A stretch of DNA of 64,000 nt from Listeria ivanovii subsp. londoniensis. GTDB lineage: Bacteria > Bacillota > Bacilli > Lactobacillales > Listeriaceae. The notes beneath the pieces are model-generated. The model was not told the origin of the DNA and did no database searches. It was given only the letters and a program-made list of their open reading frames with translations. The translations under genes and the position numbers were made by a program. The stretch spans positions 2,242,001 through 2,306,000 of the forward strand of contig NZ_CP009576.1 of the NCBI RefSeq assembly GCF_000763495.1. Reading direction: 5' to 3'. Positions 27,846-37,281 of the stretch are shown piece after piece (position 1 is the first letter of the stretch; the number at the start of each line of letters is the position of its first letter).

Positions 27846-27876
27846 AGGATATACCTTGAAGTCCACTCCAAGTCAA
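27846..27876 (-). promoter_or_regulatory. MerR-type promoter/operator of aldo/keto reductase
   Basis: On the minus strand TTGACT (27876-27871) is followed 19 bases later by TATCCT (27851-27846). The spacer holds the dyad CTTGGAGT-GG-ACTTCAAG (plus-strand CTTGAAGTCCACTCCAAG, 27855-27872). A 19-base spacer with such a dyad is the hallmark of MerR-family activated promoters such as AdhR/NmlR targets. A 17-base alternative -10 (TATATC) also exists. No MerR gene is in this window. Confidence 0.65.
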
Positions 27877-27888
27877 ATTTTATCCTTA

Positions 27889-27923
27889 AAAAAAGAAAAC
27901 CTTTAGTCAAATAAAGGTTTTCC
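27889..27923. terminator. terminator after alsS (bidirectional)
   Basis: GAAAACCTTTA and TAAAGGTTTTC form a perfect 11-bp stem with a 6-base loop; on the minus strand it is followed by TTTTTTT. It lies about 9 bases after the alsS stop. Confidence 0.85.
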
Positions 27924-27932
27924 ATTATCTTC

Positions 27933-29636
27933 TTAATAAAATTGATCTGGTAGTATAGTTTCTCCAAGTTTGATATTATCACGATAATCAATTGGGATAT
28001 CCACGACTACCGGTCCTTCTGAATCAAGCGCCTCTTTTAAAACATCAGCTAACTCTTCTGGTTTTGTTACTCTAAGTCCTTTTGCCCCAAAGCTTTCCGC
28101 GAATTTCACAATATCTACATCACCGAAACGAACAGCTGCTTCTTTGCCGTATTTCATTTTTTGCTGGAAGGCAACCATGTCGTAGCTACCATCATTCCAA
28201 ACTAGATGAACAAGAGGCGCGTGCAATCTAACTGCCGTTTCAAGTTCCATTGCCGAAAACAGGAATCCACCATCCCCCGATATTGAAACAACTTTTTCAC
28301 CCGGATGAACGAGCGTTGCTGCAATCCCCCAAGGAAGGGCCACACCAAGCGTTTGCATTCCATTACTGAAAAGCAGTCGGCGTGGTTCATAGGAACGGAA
28401 ATGACGAGCCATCCAAATATAATGCGAACCAACATCTACCGTTACTGTAACATTATCGTCAATAGCGGAACGAAGCGTTTGAATAACGGATAGCGGGTGA
28501 ACACGATTCGTTTCATCACTAACAGGTGGAACATCTCTTTCTTCTAATTTATTATGAAGTTTTTTTAAAGTTTCTAATTCTTTATCCGCTAGCTCTAACC
28601 CACCAAATTTAGCATTAACACGGGCCAAAGTTAGTGCTATATTTCCCACTAGTTCTGTGACCGGTTGGTAATAGTGATCAATATCCGCACGAATATCATC
28701 TATGTGGACAATAGTTCGATCTCCAGATGCATTCCAAGCTTTTGGATCGTATTCAATTGGGTCATAACCAACTGTAATAACTAAATCAGCTTTGTTAAGA
28801 AGGATATCTCCAGGTTGATTACGGAACAATCCTACACGGCCAAAGAAATTCTCCTCTAAATCACGCGAGATAACTCCCGCTGCTTGGAATGTTTCGACTA
28901 CCGGAATACTTGTTTTTTGAAGCAAACGACGAATCGCACCTGTTACTTCCGGACTAGAAGCGCGCATGCCTAGTAATAAAACTGGCAATTTTGCTTTTTT
29001 TAGGCGGGAAATTAATTTTGCCACTTGTTCTTTTGATGCTGGGCCATTTTCTGGTTTTGCTAGTGGACGAATTGCTTTTACAGGTACATTTGTTTCATTA
29101 ACAATATCTTGCGGCAAACTGATGAAAGCTGCACCTTGATTAGGCTCAGTTGCTGAACGAAATGCGTTAGTGATTGCTTCTGGTATGCTTTCCGCGTGGA
29201 TAACTTCTTCGCTATATTTAGTGATTGGACGGAAGAGAGCAGCGTTATCCATCGATTGGTGGGTTCTTTTAAGTCGATCTTGTCTAGTTACATTTCCAGC
29301 AATCGCCACTACAGGATCGCCTTCAGCAGTTGCAGTTACAAGCCCTGTTGCAAGATTAGACGCACCTGGTCCACTTGTAACTAAAACAACCCCTGGCTTT
29401 CCAGTTAAGCGACCAATTGCCGCAGCCATAAAAGCAGCGTTTTGTTCATGTCGACTAACAATCAATTCTGGACCACGATTCTCCATGACATCGAATACTT
29501 TGTCAATTTTTGCGCCCGGAATCCCAAATACATGTGTTACACCTTGATTAATCAAGCTATCGACAACTAAATCTGCGCCAGATTTCCCTTGGTTTACTTT
29601 TTTTTCTTGTTCTTGTTCTTTTTCTAATTTCAACAT
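27933..29636 (-). CDS. alsS: acetolactate synthase, catabolic
   Basis: AlsS is a TPP enzyme that joins two pyruvates to acetolactate for acetoin formation, without the regulatory subunit used by IlvB. About 567 residues. The TPP glutamate is in [18 protein letters not shown], and the Mg/TPP motif in [19 protein letters not shown] followed by [15 protein letters not shown]. This last motif, instead of MVRQWQ, separates it from AHAS. The start is uncertain: ATGs at 29645, 29642 and 29636 are in frame, and AAAGGA spacing favours 29636. The gene is monocistronic. Its product is the substrate of AlsD (13961). Confidence 0.93.
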   Translation of the reverse strand: MLKLEKEQEQEKKVNQGKSGADLVVDSLINQGVTHVFGIPGAKIDKVFDVMENRGPELIVSRHEQNAAFMAAAIGRLTGKPGVVLVTSGPGASNLATGLVTATAEGDPVVAIAGNVTRQDRLKRTHQSMDNAALFRPITKYSEEVIHAESIPEAITNAFRSATEPNQGAAFISLPQDIVNETNVPVKAIRPLAKPENGPASKEQVAKLISRLKKAKLPVLLLGMRASSPEVTGAIRRLLQKTSIPVVETFQAAGVISRDLEENFFGRVGLFRNQPGDILLNKADLVITVGYDPIEYDPKAWNASGDRTIVHIDDIRADIDHYYQPVTELVGNIALTLARVNAKFGGLELADKELETLKKLHNKLEERDVPPVSDETNRVHPLSVIQTLRSAIDDNVTVTVDVGSHYIWMARHFRSYEPRRLLFSNGMQTLGVALPWGIAATLVHPGEKVVSISGDGGFLFSAMELETAVRLHAPLVHLVWNDGSYDMVAFQQKMKYGKEAAVRFGDVDIVKFAESFGAKGLRVTKPEELADVLKEALDSEGPVVVDIPIDYRDNIKLGETILPDQFY

Positions 29637-29711
29637 TTCCATCATCCTTTGTTATATAAAATAATTAAAATTCAATAGTACAGTTTGTAATCCAACTTCT
29701 TTCACAAGTTT

Positions 29712-29739
29712 ATTATACTACTAAAAGCAATTATTGCAA
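29712..29739 (-). promoter_or_regulatory. alsS promoter
   Basis: On the minus strand TTGCAA (29739-29734), a 16-base spacer and TATAAT (29717-29712). The two CTGTTATA repeats lie just upstream of the -35, where an activator would bind. Confidence 0.6.
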
Positions 29740-29756
29740 TATTATCAGCTTGCAAA

Positions 29757-29786
29757 CTGTTATATAATTACAAAAAAACTGTTATA
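29757..29786. promoter_or_regulatory. tandem CTGTTATA repeats upstream of alsS
   Basis: CTGTTATA occurs at 29757-29764 and again at 29779-29786, exactly 22 bases apart (about two helical turns). The same 8-mer begins the palindrome upstream of alsD at 13820. A LysR-type AlsR-like regulator encoded elsewhere is one candidate. Confidence 0.5.
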
Positions 29787-29823
29787 CAAAAAAAGAAAGA
29801 ACTTAGGATTTCTAAGTTCTTTC
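29787..29823 (-). terminator. terminator after the mannoside ABC transporter genes
   Basis: AGAAAGAACTTAG and CTAAGTTCTTTCT form a perfect 13-bp stem with a 5-base loop; on the minus strand seven T follow. It lies 7 bases after the lipoprotein gene. Confidence 0.85.
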
Positions 29824-29829
29824 TTCGTC

Positions 29830-31287
29830 TTATTCTTGTGACGTGCGGTAATCATCGTATTGTTTTTGCATTTCTTTCATTACTTTTTTCATTCCAGCAT
29901 CGTTTAGTTTGTCTTTGAATTTCGCTGTATATTCTACTGGATCAACCGTTCCGGTAAGAAGCGCTGGGGCAAATTCATTACAAACATTAGTAATCGAAGC
30001 TATTTCGGTTCTTACTTTGGAAGAATCAAAGTAGAATCCAAGTCCTGGTGATGCAACTGATTTATCATTGAATGCTTTGAATTGATCCCACTTATCAGCA
30101 GGTTCGTCTTCATATAGCTTCAAGATAAAATGATTTCCAAGTGCATAGGTAGGCATGCTATAACGTTCTACTCGAGCTGGTAAGTCTTGAATTTTGCCAT
30201 CTTCTAATTCTTTATAATGGGTTCCTTCAATACCCTTATCCACAAGGTTACGCAGGTATTCATCTGTGTTTAGTAAATCGAGGAATTTCACTGCTTCTTC
30301 TGGATGTTGACTTGTAACGGATACTGCTTGAATTGCTCCTGTTACGGAATTATTTTTGATAATTGGTGTTTCGGCAATTGGTTGTGTCACTACTTTATAT
30401 TTACCACCAGTATTTTTGTCCCAAATATTTTCTGCGTATGGTTGATATTTTTCAATACGTACAAACCAGTTTTCCTTATCATAAGACCATGGATCTGTTG
30501 AAGTTGCAATATCTTTTGTTACATAACCTTTTTGATAATAACTATGAAGTGATTTAAGGGTTTCAAGAGTATCTTTTTGCTCATAGAAGTTCACGATTTC
30601 TCCAGTATCTTCATATTGATCTACTGCAAACGGAAGTGGTACTGCGTTATCAATTAGATAATCATATGAAAAGGCTGGTTTAAAATCTTTATTTCCGCCG
30701 ATTGGTGTAATACTTGGTTCATTTTCTTTTATTGTTTTTAGCATTGGCTCAAGGTCGCTAAAATCTTTTACTTTTGTAACGTCCATCTTATATTTGTCTA
30801 CTAAGTCTTTATTAAAAACATACACTTGTTGTTCGCCGACTTCTTTGTTGGATGGCACGCCATAAATGTTACCATCAATTGTTGCTCCTTCCCATAGTAC
30901 GTCATTTAACTCGGCTTTCATTTTCTTGCCTTCCTTATCTAAATACTTGTTAAGTGGTAAGAAAGCGCCTTTTTGTGAATAAGAAACAAATTCTCCTGCA
31001 GCAGCATAAGCAATATCGAAGTTTTCACCTGAGTTAATGACCGTTTGCATTCGTTTGCCGTAATCCCCCCAATCAATTTGGGTCATTTCTACTTTAACAC
31101 CAATTTTTTCTTCGGTATATTTATTTACTTCTTCCATGACTTCTTTCGTGTCTTTCTGCGGTGTTCCTATCATGTACCATTTCAATGTCGGAACTTCATT
31201 TGCATCAGCCTGCTCATCACTTCCACAAGCACTTAGTCCGAGCAACAAGCAAAGTGATGCAACGATTACTCCCCATTTCTTTTTCAT
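29830..31287 (-). CDS. ABC transporter sugar-binding lipoprotein (LplA/YtcQ-like)
   Basis: The 485-residue extracellular binding protein has a lipoprotein signal peptide ending in the lipobox LSAC, with Cys21 as the lipidated residue. The mature part has the fold of family 1 oligosaccharide-binding proteins. The C-terminal region GLGFYFDSSKVRTEIASITN to KMQKQYDDYRTS matches the DUF3502 domain of LplA-like proteins. It delivers the sugar to the permease pair encoded just upstream. No ATPase gene is in the locus, so a shared MsmK-type ATPase is presumed. Neighbouring mannosidases point to a mannose-containing oligosaccharide. Confidence 0.9.
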   Translation of the reverse strand: MKKKWGVIVASLCLLLGLSACGSDEQADANEVPTLKWYMIGTPQKDTKEVMEEVNKYTEEKIGVKVEMTQIDWGDYGKRMQTVINSGENFDIAYAAAGEFVSYSQKGAFLPLNKYLDKEGKKMKAELNDVLWEGATIDGNIYGVPSNKEVGEQQVYVFNKDLVDKYKMDVTKVKDFSDLEPMLKTIKENEPSITPIGGNKDFKPAFSYDYLIDNAVPLPFAVDQYEDTGEIVNFYEQKDTLETLKSLHSYYQKGYVTKDIATSTDPWSYDKENWFVRIEKYQPYAENIWDKNTGGKYKVVTQPIAETPIIKNNSVTGAIQAVSVTSQHPEEAVKFLDLLNTDEYLRNLVDKGIEGTHYKELEDGKIQDLPARVERYSMPTYALGNHFILKLYEDEPADKWDQFKAFNDKSVASPGLGFYFDSSKVRTEIASITNVCNEFAPALLTGTVDPVEYTAKFKDKLNDAGMKKVMKEMQKQYDDYRTSQE

Positions 31288-31305
31288 TTGTTTCCCTCCA
31301 TTTTT

Positions 31306-32277
31306 TTATTCTTTAACGCCGCCGATTGTTAGCCCGCTAATAAAGTACTTTTGAAAGAACGGATATGTGATAGCAATTGGTAATGTGGAAATAACCACCA
31401 TCGCCATTTTTGCTCCGTCTTGTGGTATGGACTGTAATGCGCCGGCAGTATAAGCAATTTCCGAGTTTTGCCGCATAAATTCTAAGTTATTTTCAATTTT
31501 CATGAGCAAAGATTGTAGCGGGACTAAATTTGGATTATCAATGTAAAGAGATGCTTGGAACCAATCATTCCAATAACCTAAAGTGGAAAAAAGCGCGATT
31601 GTCGCAAGTCCTGGCAAGGAAAGTGGGATGACCATTTGTAAAAATATCCGTAATTCTCCTGCCCCTTCAATTCGTGCTGCTTCGAGTATAGGTTCTGGAA
31701 TCGAACGTAGAAAGAAAGTGCGCATTATCATAATATAAAAGGCATTCATCGCAAGCGGCAAAATCATCGCCCAAATACTATTTCGTAAATGTAAAAATTG
31801 TGTCATTACAATATATGCAGGTACCATTCCACCACTAAACAGCATCGTGAAAAATGCGATAAATGTAAATTGACGCCGGTATTTAAATTGTGGACGAGAT
31901 ATGGCATATGAATATAATGCAATCATCGCTACACTACATATCGTTCCAATGACCGTTACCAAAATCGTTACTCCATATGATTGTAATAACTGCCCTTTCA
32001 TTCTCCATAAATATTCATATGCTTCCGTACTCCACTCTTTCGGTATCAGTTGAAAGCCATTCGCCGCCAAAGATGTTTCACTTGAAAACGAGATAACGAT
32101 AATGTATAAAAATGGAAAGATACAAATGAATGCAAGAAAACCAAGTAAAATATTCATTGCGATATTCATTTTTTTATTAAAACCAATAATATCTTTTGCA
32201 GGTTGATTGTTAACTGGTTTTTCCATTTCACCTCGTACTTGTTCTATTTCACTGACTTCTTCAAGCTGTTCTGCCAA
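31306..32277 (-). CDS. ABC sugar permease (LplC/YtcP-like)
   Basis: The 323-residue inner-membrane permease has a hydrophilic N-terminal extension of about 35 residues and then six predicted helices. The EAA loop is in PEPILEAARIEGAGELRIFLQ near 205, which contacts the ATPase. FISGLTIGGVKE at the C-terminus is typical of the LplC/YtcP subgroup. It lies between its partner permease and the binding protein, with gaps of 17-18 bases. The start is uncertain within the first 20 residues. Confidence 0.92.
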   Translation of the reverse strand: MAEQLEEVSEIEQVRGEMEKPVNNQPAKDIIGFNKKMNIAMNILLGFLAFICIFPFLYIIVISFSSETSLAANGFQLIPKEWSTEAYEYLWRMKGQLLQSYGVTILVTVIGTICSVAMIALYSYAISRPQFKYRRQFTFIAFFTMLFSGGMVPAYIVMTQFLHLRNSIWAMILPLAMNAFYIMIMRTFFLRSIPEPILEAARIEGAGELRIFLQMVIPLSLPGLATIALFSTLGYWNDWFQASLYIDNPNLVPLQSLLMKIENNLEFMRQNSEIAYTAGALQSIPQDGAKMAMVVISTLPIAITYPFFQKYFISGLTIGGVKE

Positions 32278-32294
32278 CTAATCTCGCCTCCTTT

Positions 32295-33233
32295 TTAAAA
32301 TAAAGCATATTCTGGGTTAATTTTTTTCACGATATAGTTAGTAAGCATCACAAGAATAAACCCAACAATAGACTGATAAAAGCCTGCCGCTGCACTCATA
32401 CTCATATCTCCAAGTGAAGTTAAGCCTCGATATACATATGTATCAATAACATCTGTCACAGGATAAAGTGGTCCTGAATTTCGCGGTAGCTGGTAAAATA
32501 GTCCAAAGTCTGAATTGAAAATTTTCCCGACATTCAAAATTGTTAAAATGACCATTAGCGGTGTTAATGCCGGAATTGTTACGTGCCGGATTTGTTGCCA
32601 TTTTCCAGCACCATCAATCATTGCTGCTTCATAGTATGTTCGATCAATACCAGCAATTGCTGCTAGGTAAACAATACTTCCATAGCCAAGACCTTTCCAT
32701 ACATTCATCATAATCAAGATAAATGGCCAGTATTTAGGCTCGTTATACCATGAGATCGGATCCTGACCTAATGAAACTAATAGGTTATTCATCAATCCAT
32801 TATCTTCACTCAAAAAACTAAATAAGAAGTAACTAACTACTACCCATGATAAGAAATGAGGGAACAGCATCCCAGTTTGATAAATTTTAGCTCCTCGTTT
32901 ATTCAGTAAACTATTAAACACGATGGCCAAAGCTACACCTAGAACTAAACCAACAATAATAAATACTAAATTATAAAGAACGGTATTTCGGGTAATAATA
33001 AAAGCATCGTTGGTTTGGAATAGGAATTTAAAATTTTCAAGCCCCACCCAATCACTACTCATAATACTGGATAAAAATCCTTTCCCGTCAATCTTGTAAT
33101 CTTTGAATGCAATCACTGTTCCGAACATCGGCAAGTAGGAGAAAACCAAGAACCAAAGAACTCCCGGTAGTACCATTAATAGCCAAATCCGATTTGCTCG
33201 AATTTGTGATAAAACTTTTCTCAATCCATCCAC
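32295..33233 (-). CDS. ABC sugar permease (LplB/YteP-like)
   Basis: The 312-residue six-helix permease begins with a cytoplasmic ANRIWLLMVLPGVLWFLVFSY segment and carries the EAA loop in DRTYYEAAMIDGAGKWQQIR near 200. The C-terminus KKINPEYALF is conserved in this subgroup. First gene of the three-gene transporter operon, preceded by GAGGGGTGG and a cre-like site. Confidence 0.92.
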   Translation of the reverse strand: MDGLRKVLSQIRANRIWLLMVLPGVLWFLVFSYLPMFGTVIAFKDYKIDGKGFLSSIMSSDWVGLENFKFLFQTNDAFIITRNTVLYNLVFIIVGLVLGVALAIVFNSLLNKRGAKIYQTGMLFPHFLSWVVVSYFLFSFLSEDNGLMNNLLVSLGQDPISWYNEPKYWPFILIMMNVWKGLGYGSIVYLAAIAGIDRTYYEAAMIDGAGKWQQIRHVTIPALTPLMVILTILNVGKIFNSDFGLFYQLPRNSGPLYPVTDVIDTYVYRGLTSLGDMSMSAAAGFYQSIVGFILVMLTNYIVKKINPEYALF

Positions 33234-33243
33234 CCCTCTTTTT

Positions 33244-33257
33244 TGTAAGTGCTTTCA
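33244..33257. promoter_or_regulatory. cre-like site upstream of the mannoside ABC operon
   Basis: TGTAAGTGCTTTCA differs from the strong cre form TGTAAGCGCTTTCA at one position. It is only 11 bases before the first permease start, so it would act as a roadblock or promoter-overlapping site for CcpA. Confidence 0.6.
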
Positions 33258-33331
33258 ACATATTAAGTTTATCTTTTTTAGAGCGGTTAAAACAGTTGCT
33301 GATGTTTAGATTTATAGACAAATATTAGTTT

Positions 33332-34816
33332 TTATTGATGAATTTTCCGGTAACGATTCGGTGTCTCCCCTGTATGCTTTTTAAACTGACGATAAAAATA
33401 AGCCATGTCCGTATAACCAGATTTACTAGCAATTATCGTTAAATTATCTTGGGTTAGCAGTAATTCTTCTTTTGCATAATTCACTCGGTAGCGATTCAAA
33501 TAATCAGTAAAATGCTCTCCCATCTCTTTTTGAAAAAGTTGTCCCAAGTAGACCGCATTAATATGAAAATCATTCCCAAGCGTTTTTAAAGACATCCCTT
33601 CTGCAAAATGTTCCTTAATATAAGTAAGCACATTTTGGATAATCGGACTCTTGGATTCATCCGTTTGTTTCTTATGATTATAATAGCGTATCGCATACGT
33701 TAATGTTGCTTCTTCTAATCCTTCAATACTTGTTTCTTCCGCAATTTTTTCCATCGATTCACTTAATTCTCTTGGGTCAGATTCCGCTAACATTACTAGT
33801 AGTTCATTGAGAATATGAAGCATTTGGTGTGGGTCACTTTCTACTTTATGATCTAGCCATTCCTGAAAAAAACGTCTAATCCATGCTTTAATTTCTTTTT
33901 CATTATTCATCACGAGTAACTGGGCCAGCTGGTATTGTTTTCTTTTTGGGCGCCACGTATGTTTCGTTCGTTTATGAAAGGCAATCAAGCTTCCACTTTC
34001 TTGGACTAACCGTTCTGGGAGTAATCTCGTTAATTGACGAAAGGCTTGAGGATACATGACCTCTCCCTGCACTTTTTCGCTTACAAATAAATAAAATGCC
34101 TCGTTTTCTAAAACGGTTTTTATATCACTTTGAATCGCTAAAATTTGTTCGGATAAAGAAGTTAGTTCTTCTATTCCTAGGATGATTTCATTATCTGGTG
34201 TTAATAACATAAAGGAATATTTTGCCCGATAAGCTTCTGAAAGTAGTTTCCATGCTTCTTTGTTTACTTGTTTGGTTGGTTGAATTTGAATAAGTACTGC
34301 ATTTTTCGTTTGTCCAAGCGTCATATCATATAAGGCCAGCCGCTCTTCCCACTCTTCTTTATTAATCCGCAAATGCAACCAACGCCAAATCGTATTATCC
34401 CGTAAAATATAATAAGCTTCTTCTTTCGGTATGACTTTATCCGTCACTTGCTTTTTCTCTATTTGAATGAGTGTTTCTTTCAGTTCCTGCTCATTTAAAG
34501 GTTTTAATAAATAGTTTTCAATTCCTGCTGAAAGTCCGCGTTTAATATAATGAAAATCCTCAAATCCTGACAATACCACCATTTTTGTCGATGGTTGCCT
34601 TTTTTTCCATTCATCTATTAATTCCAAACCGTTCATTACTGGCATTTGAATATCTGTCAATAGTACATCTACTTCTTGGTCTCCATATTTTTCTAACGCA
34701 ACTGCACCATTTTGTGCTGTTCCAACTACTTCAATTTCTTGCTCAAACTCTGGCATAATACTCTCTAGGCCTTTGACAATAAGGGGTTCATCATCTACTA
34801 GTACAATTTTTATCAT
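33332..34816 (-). CDS. response regulator with AraC-type DNA-binding domain (YesN-like)
   Basis: The 494-residue protein has a CheY-like receiver (MIKIVLVDDEPLIVKGLESI, phospho-acceptor Asp55 in LLTDIQMPVMNG, Lys in LLKPLNEQE). A long middle region and two C-terminal AraC helix-turn-helix motifs (about 390-490: MSLKTLGNDFHINAVYLGQL and DMAYFYRQFKKHTGETPNRY) follow. It forms a two-component system with the adjacent kinase, overlapping by one base. It probably activates the ABC and mannosidase genes in response to extracellular mannosides. Confidence 0.93.
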   Translation of the reverse strand: MIKIVLVDDEPLIVKGLESIMPEFEQEIEVVGTAQNGAVALEKYGDQEVDVLLTDIQMPVMNGLELIDEWKKRQPSTKMVVLSGFEDFHYIKRGLSAGIENYLLKPLNEQELKETLIQIEKKQVTDKVIPKEEAYYILRDNTIWRWLHLRINKEEWEERLALYDMTLGQTKNAVLIQIQPTKQVNKEAWKLLSEAYRAKYSFMLLTPDNEIILGIEELTSLSEQILAIQSDIKTVLENEAFYLFVSEKVQGEVMYPQAFRQLTRLLPERLVQESGSLIAFHKRTKHTWRPKRKQYQLAQLLVMNNEKEIKAWIRRFFQEWLDHKVESDPHQMLHILNELLVMLAESDPRELSESMEKIAEETSIEGLEEATLTYAIRYYNHKKQTDESKSPIIQNVLTYIKEHFAEGMSLKTLGNDFHINAVYLGQLFQKEMGEHFTDYLNRYRVNYAKEELLLTQDNLTIIASKSGYTDMAYFYRQFKKHTGETPNRYRKIHQ

Positions 34817-36549
34817 TATTTCTCTCCTCCCGTATGCTTAGGTACTTGGAATAAAATAATGGTACCTTCATTCGTTTTGCTCTTGATGGTTAAATGGTAG
34901 GCTTCACCGTATAGTAATTGCAATCGTTTGTTTAAATTTGCTAGTCCAATATGACTGGTTTCTGCTTTGCTTGCAATTGTCATTTGCACTTCCGTTAATT
35001 TCTCAGCATCCATTCCCGAGCCGTTATCCATCACCTCAAAAAACAAATTATTATTCTCCAAGGATACTGTAATTGTCACTTTTGGGTGGGTGTTTTCTTT
35101 ATAAGCATATTTAAAAAAATTTTCGATTAAAGGTTGCAAGGCGAATCGCGGAATAGCCGTATTATTGAAGCGTTTATCGATATTAATTTCTAGCTCAATT
35201 GGTCGTTCCTGCCGCATCTCCATAAAGCGGACATATTGTTTAACGTAGTTGATTTCTTCCCCAAGTGTCGTAATCTCACGGTGATTCGCAGTGTAGCGTA
35301 GTAAGGTCGCAAGTTGGTAAATCATATCGCTAGTAGCCTTTGCTCCTTCAACGCGCGCATTCATCCGTATCGCTTCTAGTGAATTATAAAGAAAATGTGG
35401 TTGAACTTGACCTTGAAGCGCTTTCAATCTTGCTTTTTGTTCTTCCATTTCAAGTGTATATACCTTTTTAATATAAGCATCGAGATTTTCAGTCATATGA
35501 TTAAAACGTTCGCTAATCATTGTTAATTCGTCACCATAGTTATCCACAGGCAGTTTGGCATCAAGTGTACCGTTTTCCACCAAATTCATTCCACCAATAA
35601 TTGTTAAAATTCGCTTTGAATATCGTCTACTAATAATAAAATTCACGCTAATAGAAAAAATAACTAAAAGCAGGCCAATCCCAAATAAAGCTATCTCGAT
35701 AAGTGGTATATTGCTATCATTCACACTATATAAATAAGCATTACTCTTTAAACCACTTGTTTCATCTTCAGTTCTTTGTAAATACATTTTTTTGTTATTC
35801 ACATTGACCCACCCTTGTTTTTCCGTAGTGTCTTGTTGTTTAATTAGATGGTTCGTATATAGCTCTACACCTTTCGCATTGGTTATTTGGAAAATCGAGT
35901 TTTTATAATCTCTACTAATCGCTTTATTTAATACGGTTGGATCGATATATAGTAGCAAGTAACCCATTTGTTTCAGTGTGCTTGGATCATTAATTGGCTG
36001 TTTAACTACAATATTATTTCCGACGGTATAAAAATTACCTTCCTTGGAGGCTTGTTTGGCAATACGTTCTTCTCCGTATCTATCCACAGTTTCTTTCCAT
36101 TCCCGGTAACGACTTGGAAAAGTATAGGAATAACTACCATCTGCCGAAACAAGTTGTAAGGCAGTAATGTCTTCATCATACGCAAAATAAGACTGTAGAT
36201 ATGTTTGCATATCTACAGAATAAAAACTTTTACTTTTAAAATAATTATCGATATTTTGTTCCGTATAGCTACTGTAGTCATTTGTCATCGCAATTTGAAC
36301 ATCTTGCATTAAATCGCTATTTCGGTAAATATCTTGAGTTAAACTGATTAATGCTTTTTGCTTTTCCGTGAGTACATCTAACTGTTTACTTGCAATCGTT
36401 TCTGTCGCTTGTAAATTAGTATCTAGCTGAATATTGGTATAGTATTTATAAATGAAAAAAAGTAACAAGCTTACTGTAAAAAGGCTTGTTAAGGAAAAAA
36501 TTAATAACATTCTTTTAAAAACCCGTTTGCGTGGTAATTCTTGCATCAT
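34816..36549 (-). CDS. sensor histidine kinase (YesM-like)
   Basis: The 577-residue membrane kinase has an N-terminal helix (about 14-34), a large extracellular Cache-like sensor region and a second helix (about 280-305). A HAMP region, an LKALQGQVQPHFLYNSLEAI motif with the phospho-histidine near 386, and an HATPase domain (VMDNGSGMDAEKL, HIGLANLNKRLQLLYG) follow. This is the His_kinase/LytS-YesM class that partners AraC-type YesN regulators. SD context favours the second Met of the MMQELPRK start. Confidence 0.92.
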   Translation of the reverse strand: MMQELPRKRVFKRMLLIFSLTSLFTVSLLLFFIYKYYTNIQLDTNLQATETIASKQLDVLTEKQKALISLTQDIYRNSDLMQDVQIAMTNDYSSYTEQNIDNYFKSKSFYSVDMQTYLQSYFAYDEDITALQLVSADGSYSYTFPSRYREWKETVDRYGEERIAKQASKEGNFYTVGNNIVVKQPINDPSTLKQMGYLLLYIDPTVLNKAISRDYKNSIFQITNAKGVELYTNHLIKQQDTTEKQGWVNVNNKKMYLQRTEDETSGLKSNAYLYSVNDSNIPLIEIALFGIGLLLVIFSISVNFIISRRYSKRILTIIGGMNLVENGTLDAKLPVDNYGDELTMISERFNHMTENLDAYIKKVYTLEMEEQKARLKALQGQVQPHFLYNSLEAIRMNARVEGAKATSDMIYQLATLLRYTANHREITTLGEEINYVKQYVRFMEMRQERPIELEINIDKRFNNTAIPRFALQPLIENFFKYAYKENTHPKVTITVSLENNNLFFEVMDNGSGMDAEKLTEVQMTIASKAETSHIGLANLNKRLQLLYGEAYHLTIKSKTNEGTIILFQVPKHTGGEK

Positions 36550-36610
36550 TCTTTTTACCGCCCCCTCTTCTTTTCTGATTATTACATACTATTACCAATA
36601 TTGTAAGGGG

Positions 36611-37222
36611 TTACTTAGGTTCCATTTGTTTAAAGCGTTGCAAGTTAATTTTCATAACCCAATAACTTGGTAAGACACCAGAAATAAATAGAATAAACGC
36701 TGGCATTTTGGATATAAGCCAAGCACAGAAAACAAGGCCAACAACCATCATAAATATATTTTTCAAGCTAGTAAAAGCAAGTAGAAATGATTGTACGACG
36801 TAAGCTCGAACATTTTTCATTTGGAAATGAACAAAGATAGTAAAATATTGCAGTAAGGCTATCCCAACTAAGAATAATAAAAACATAAGGAAAAAATATA
36901 ATATCATTGACCAAAACCCTTGCATTAATTCAAAGACAATTCGTAAATCAGCATATAAGAATAAGGCAATACTGGCGAAAACCCCTCCTGCTAAATTTGC
37001 TGGAATGAACGCTTTTTTGTAAGTGGGCCAAGCTAACTTCCAAACCGAAATGTCTAATTCTCCTCGCGCCCATTTTCTAGTAATAGTAAATAGGACAATC
37101 GTTGCTGGCATAAATCCTAAAACAATCCCACCTATTAAAACAAGAAATAACCATACTAAATTAGTCCAAACAAGTCGTATAATCCAATCGCTAATAACGG
37201 AAAATTTATCCATAAGTTTCAT
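36611..37222 (-). CDS. YesL-like DUF624 membrane protein
   Basis: The 203-residue integral membrane protein has about five hydrophobic segments and the family pattern ISDWIIRLVWTNLVWLFLVL near the start, followed by GIVLGFMPATIVLFTITRKW. DUF624/YesL proteins commonly neighbour YesMN and LplABC-type transporters in Firmicutes glycan loci. The biochemical role is unknown. It lies about 60 bases upstream of the kinase gene in the same direction. Confidence 0.85.
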   Translation of the reverse strand: MKLMDKFSVISDWIIRLVWTNLVWLFLVLIGGIVLGFMPATIVLFTITRKWARGELDISVWKLAWPTYKKAFIPANLAGGVFASIALFLYADLRIVFELMQGFWSMILYFFLMFLLFLVGIALLQYFTIFVHFQMKNVRAYVVQSFLLAFTSLKNIFMMVVGLVFCAWLISKMPAFILFISGVLPSYWVMKINLQRFKQMEPK

Positions 37223-37281
37223 TATTTTGCTCCTTTGATAGTAAGAGAAAGCCTGAGTTTATCGCTCAGACTTTTTCTTTT

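Noticed and set aside
27933-29636. alsS as a second ilvB of the branched-chain pathway
   Set aside because: It has the catabolic-type [12 protein letters not shown] motif and no small subunit next to it.
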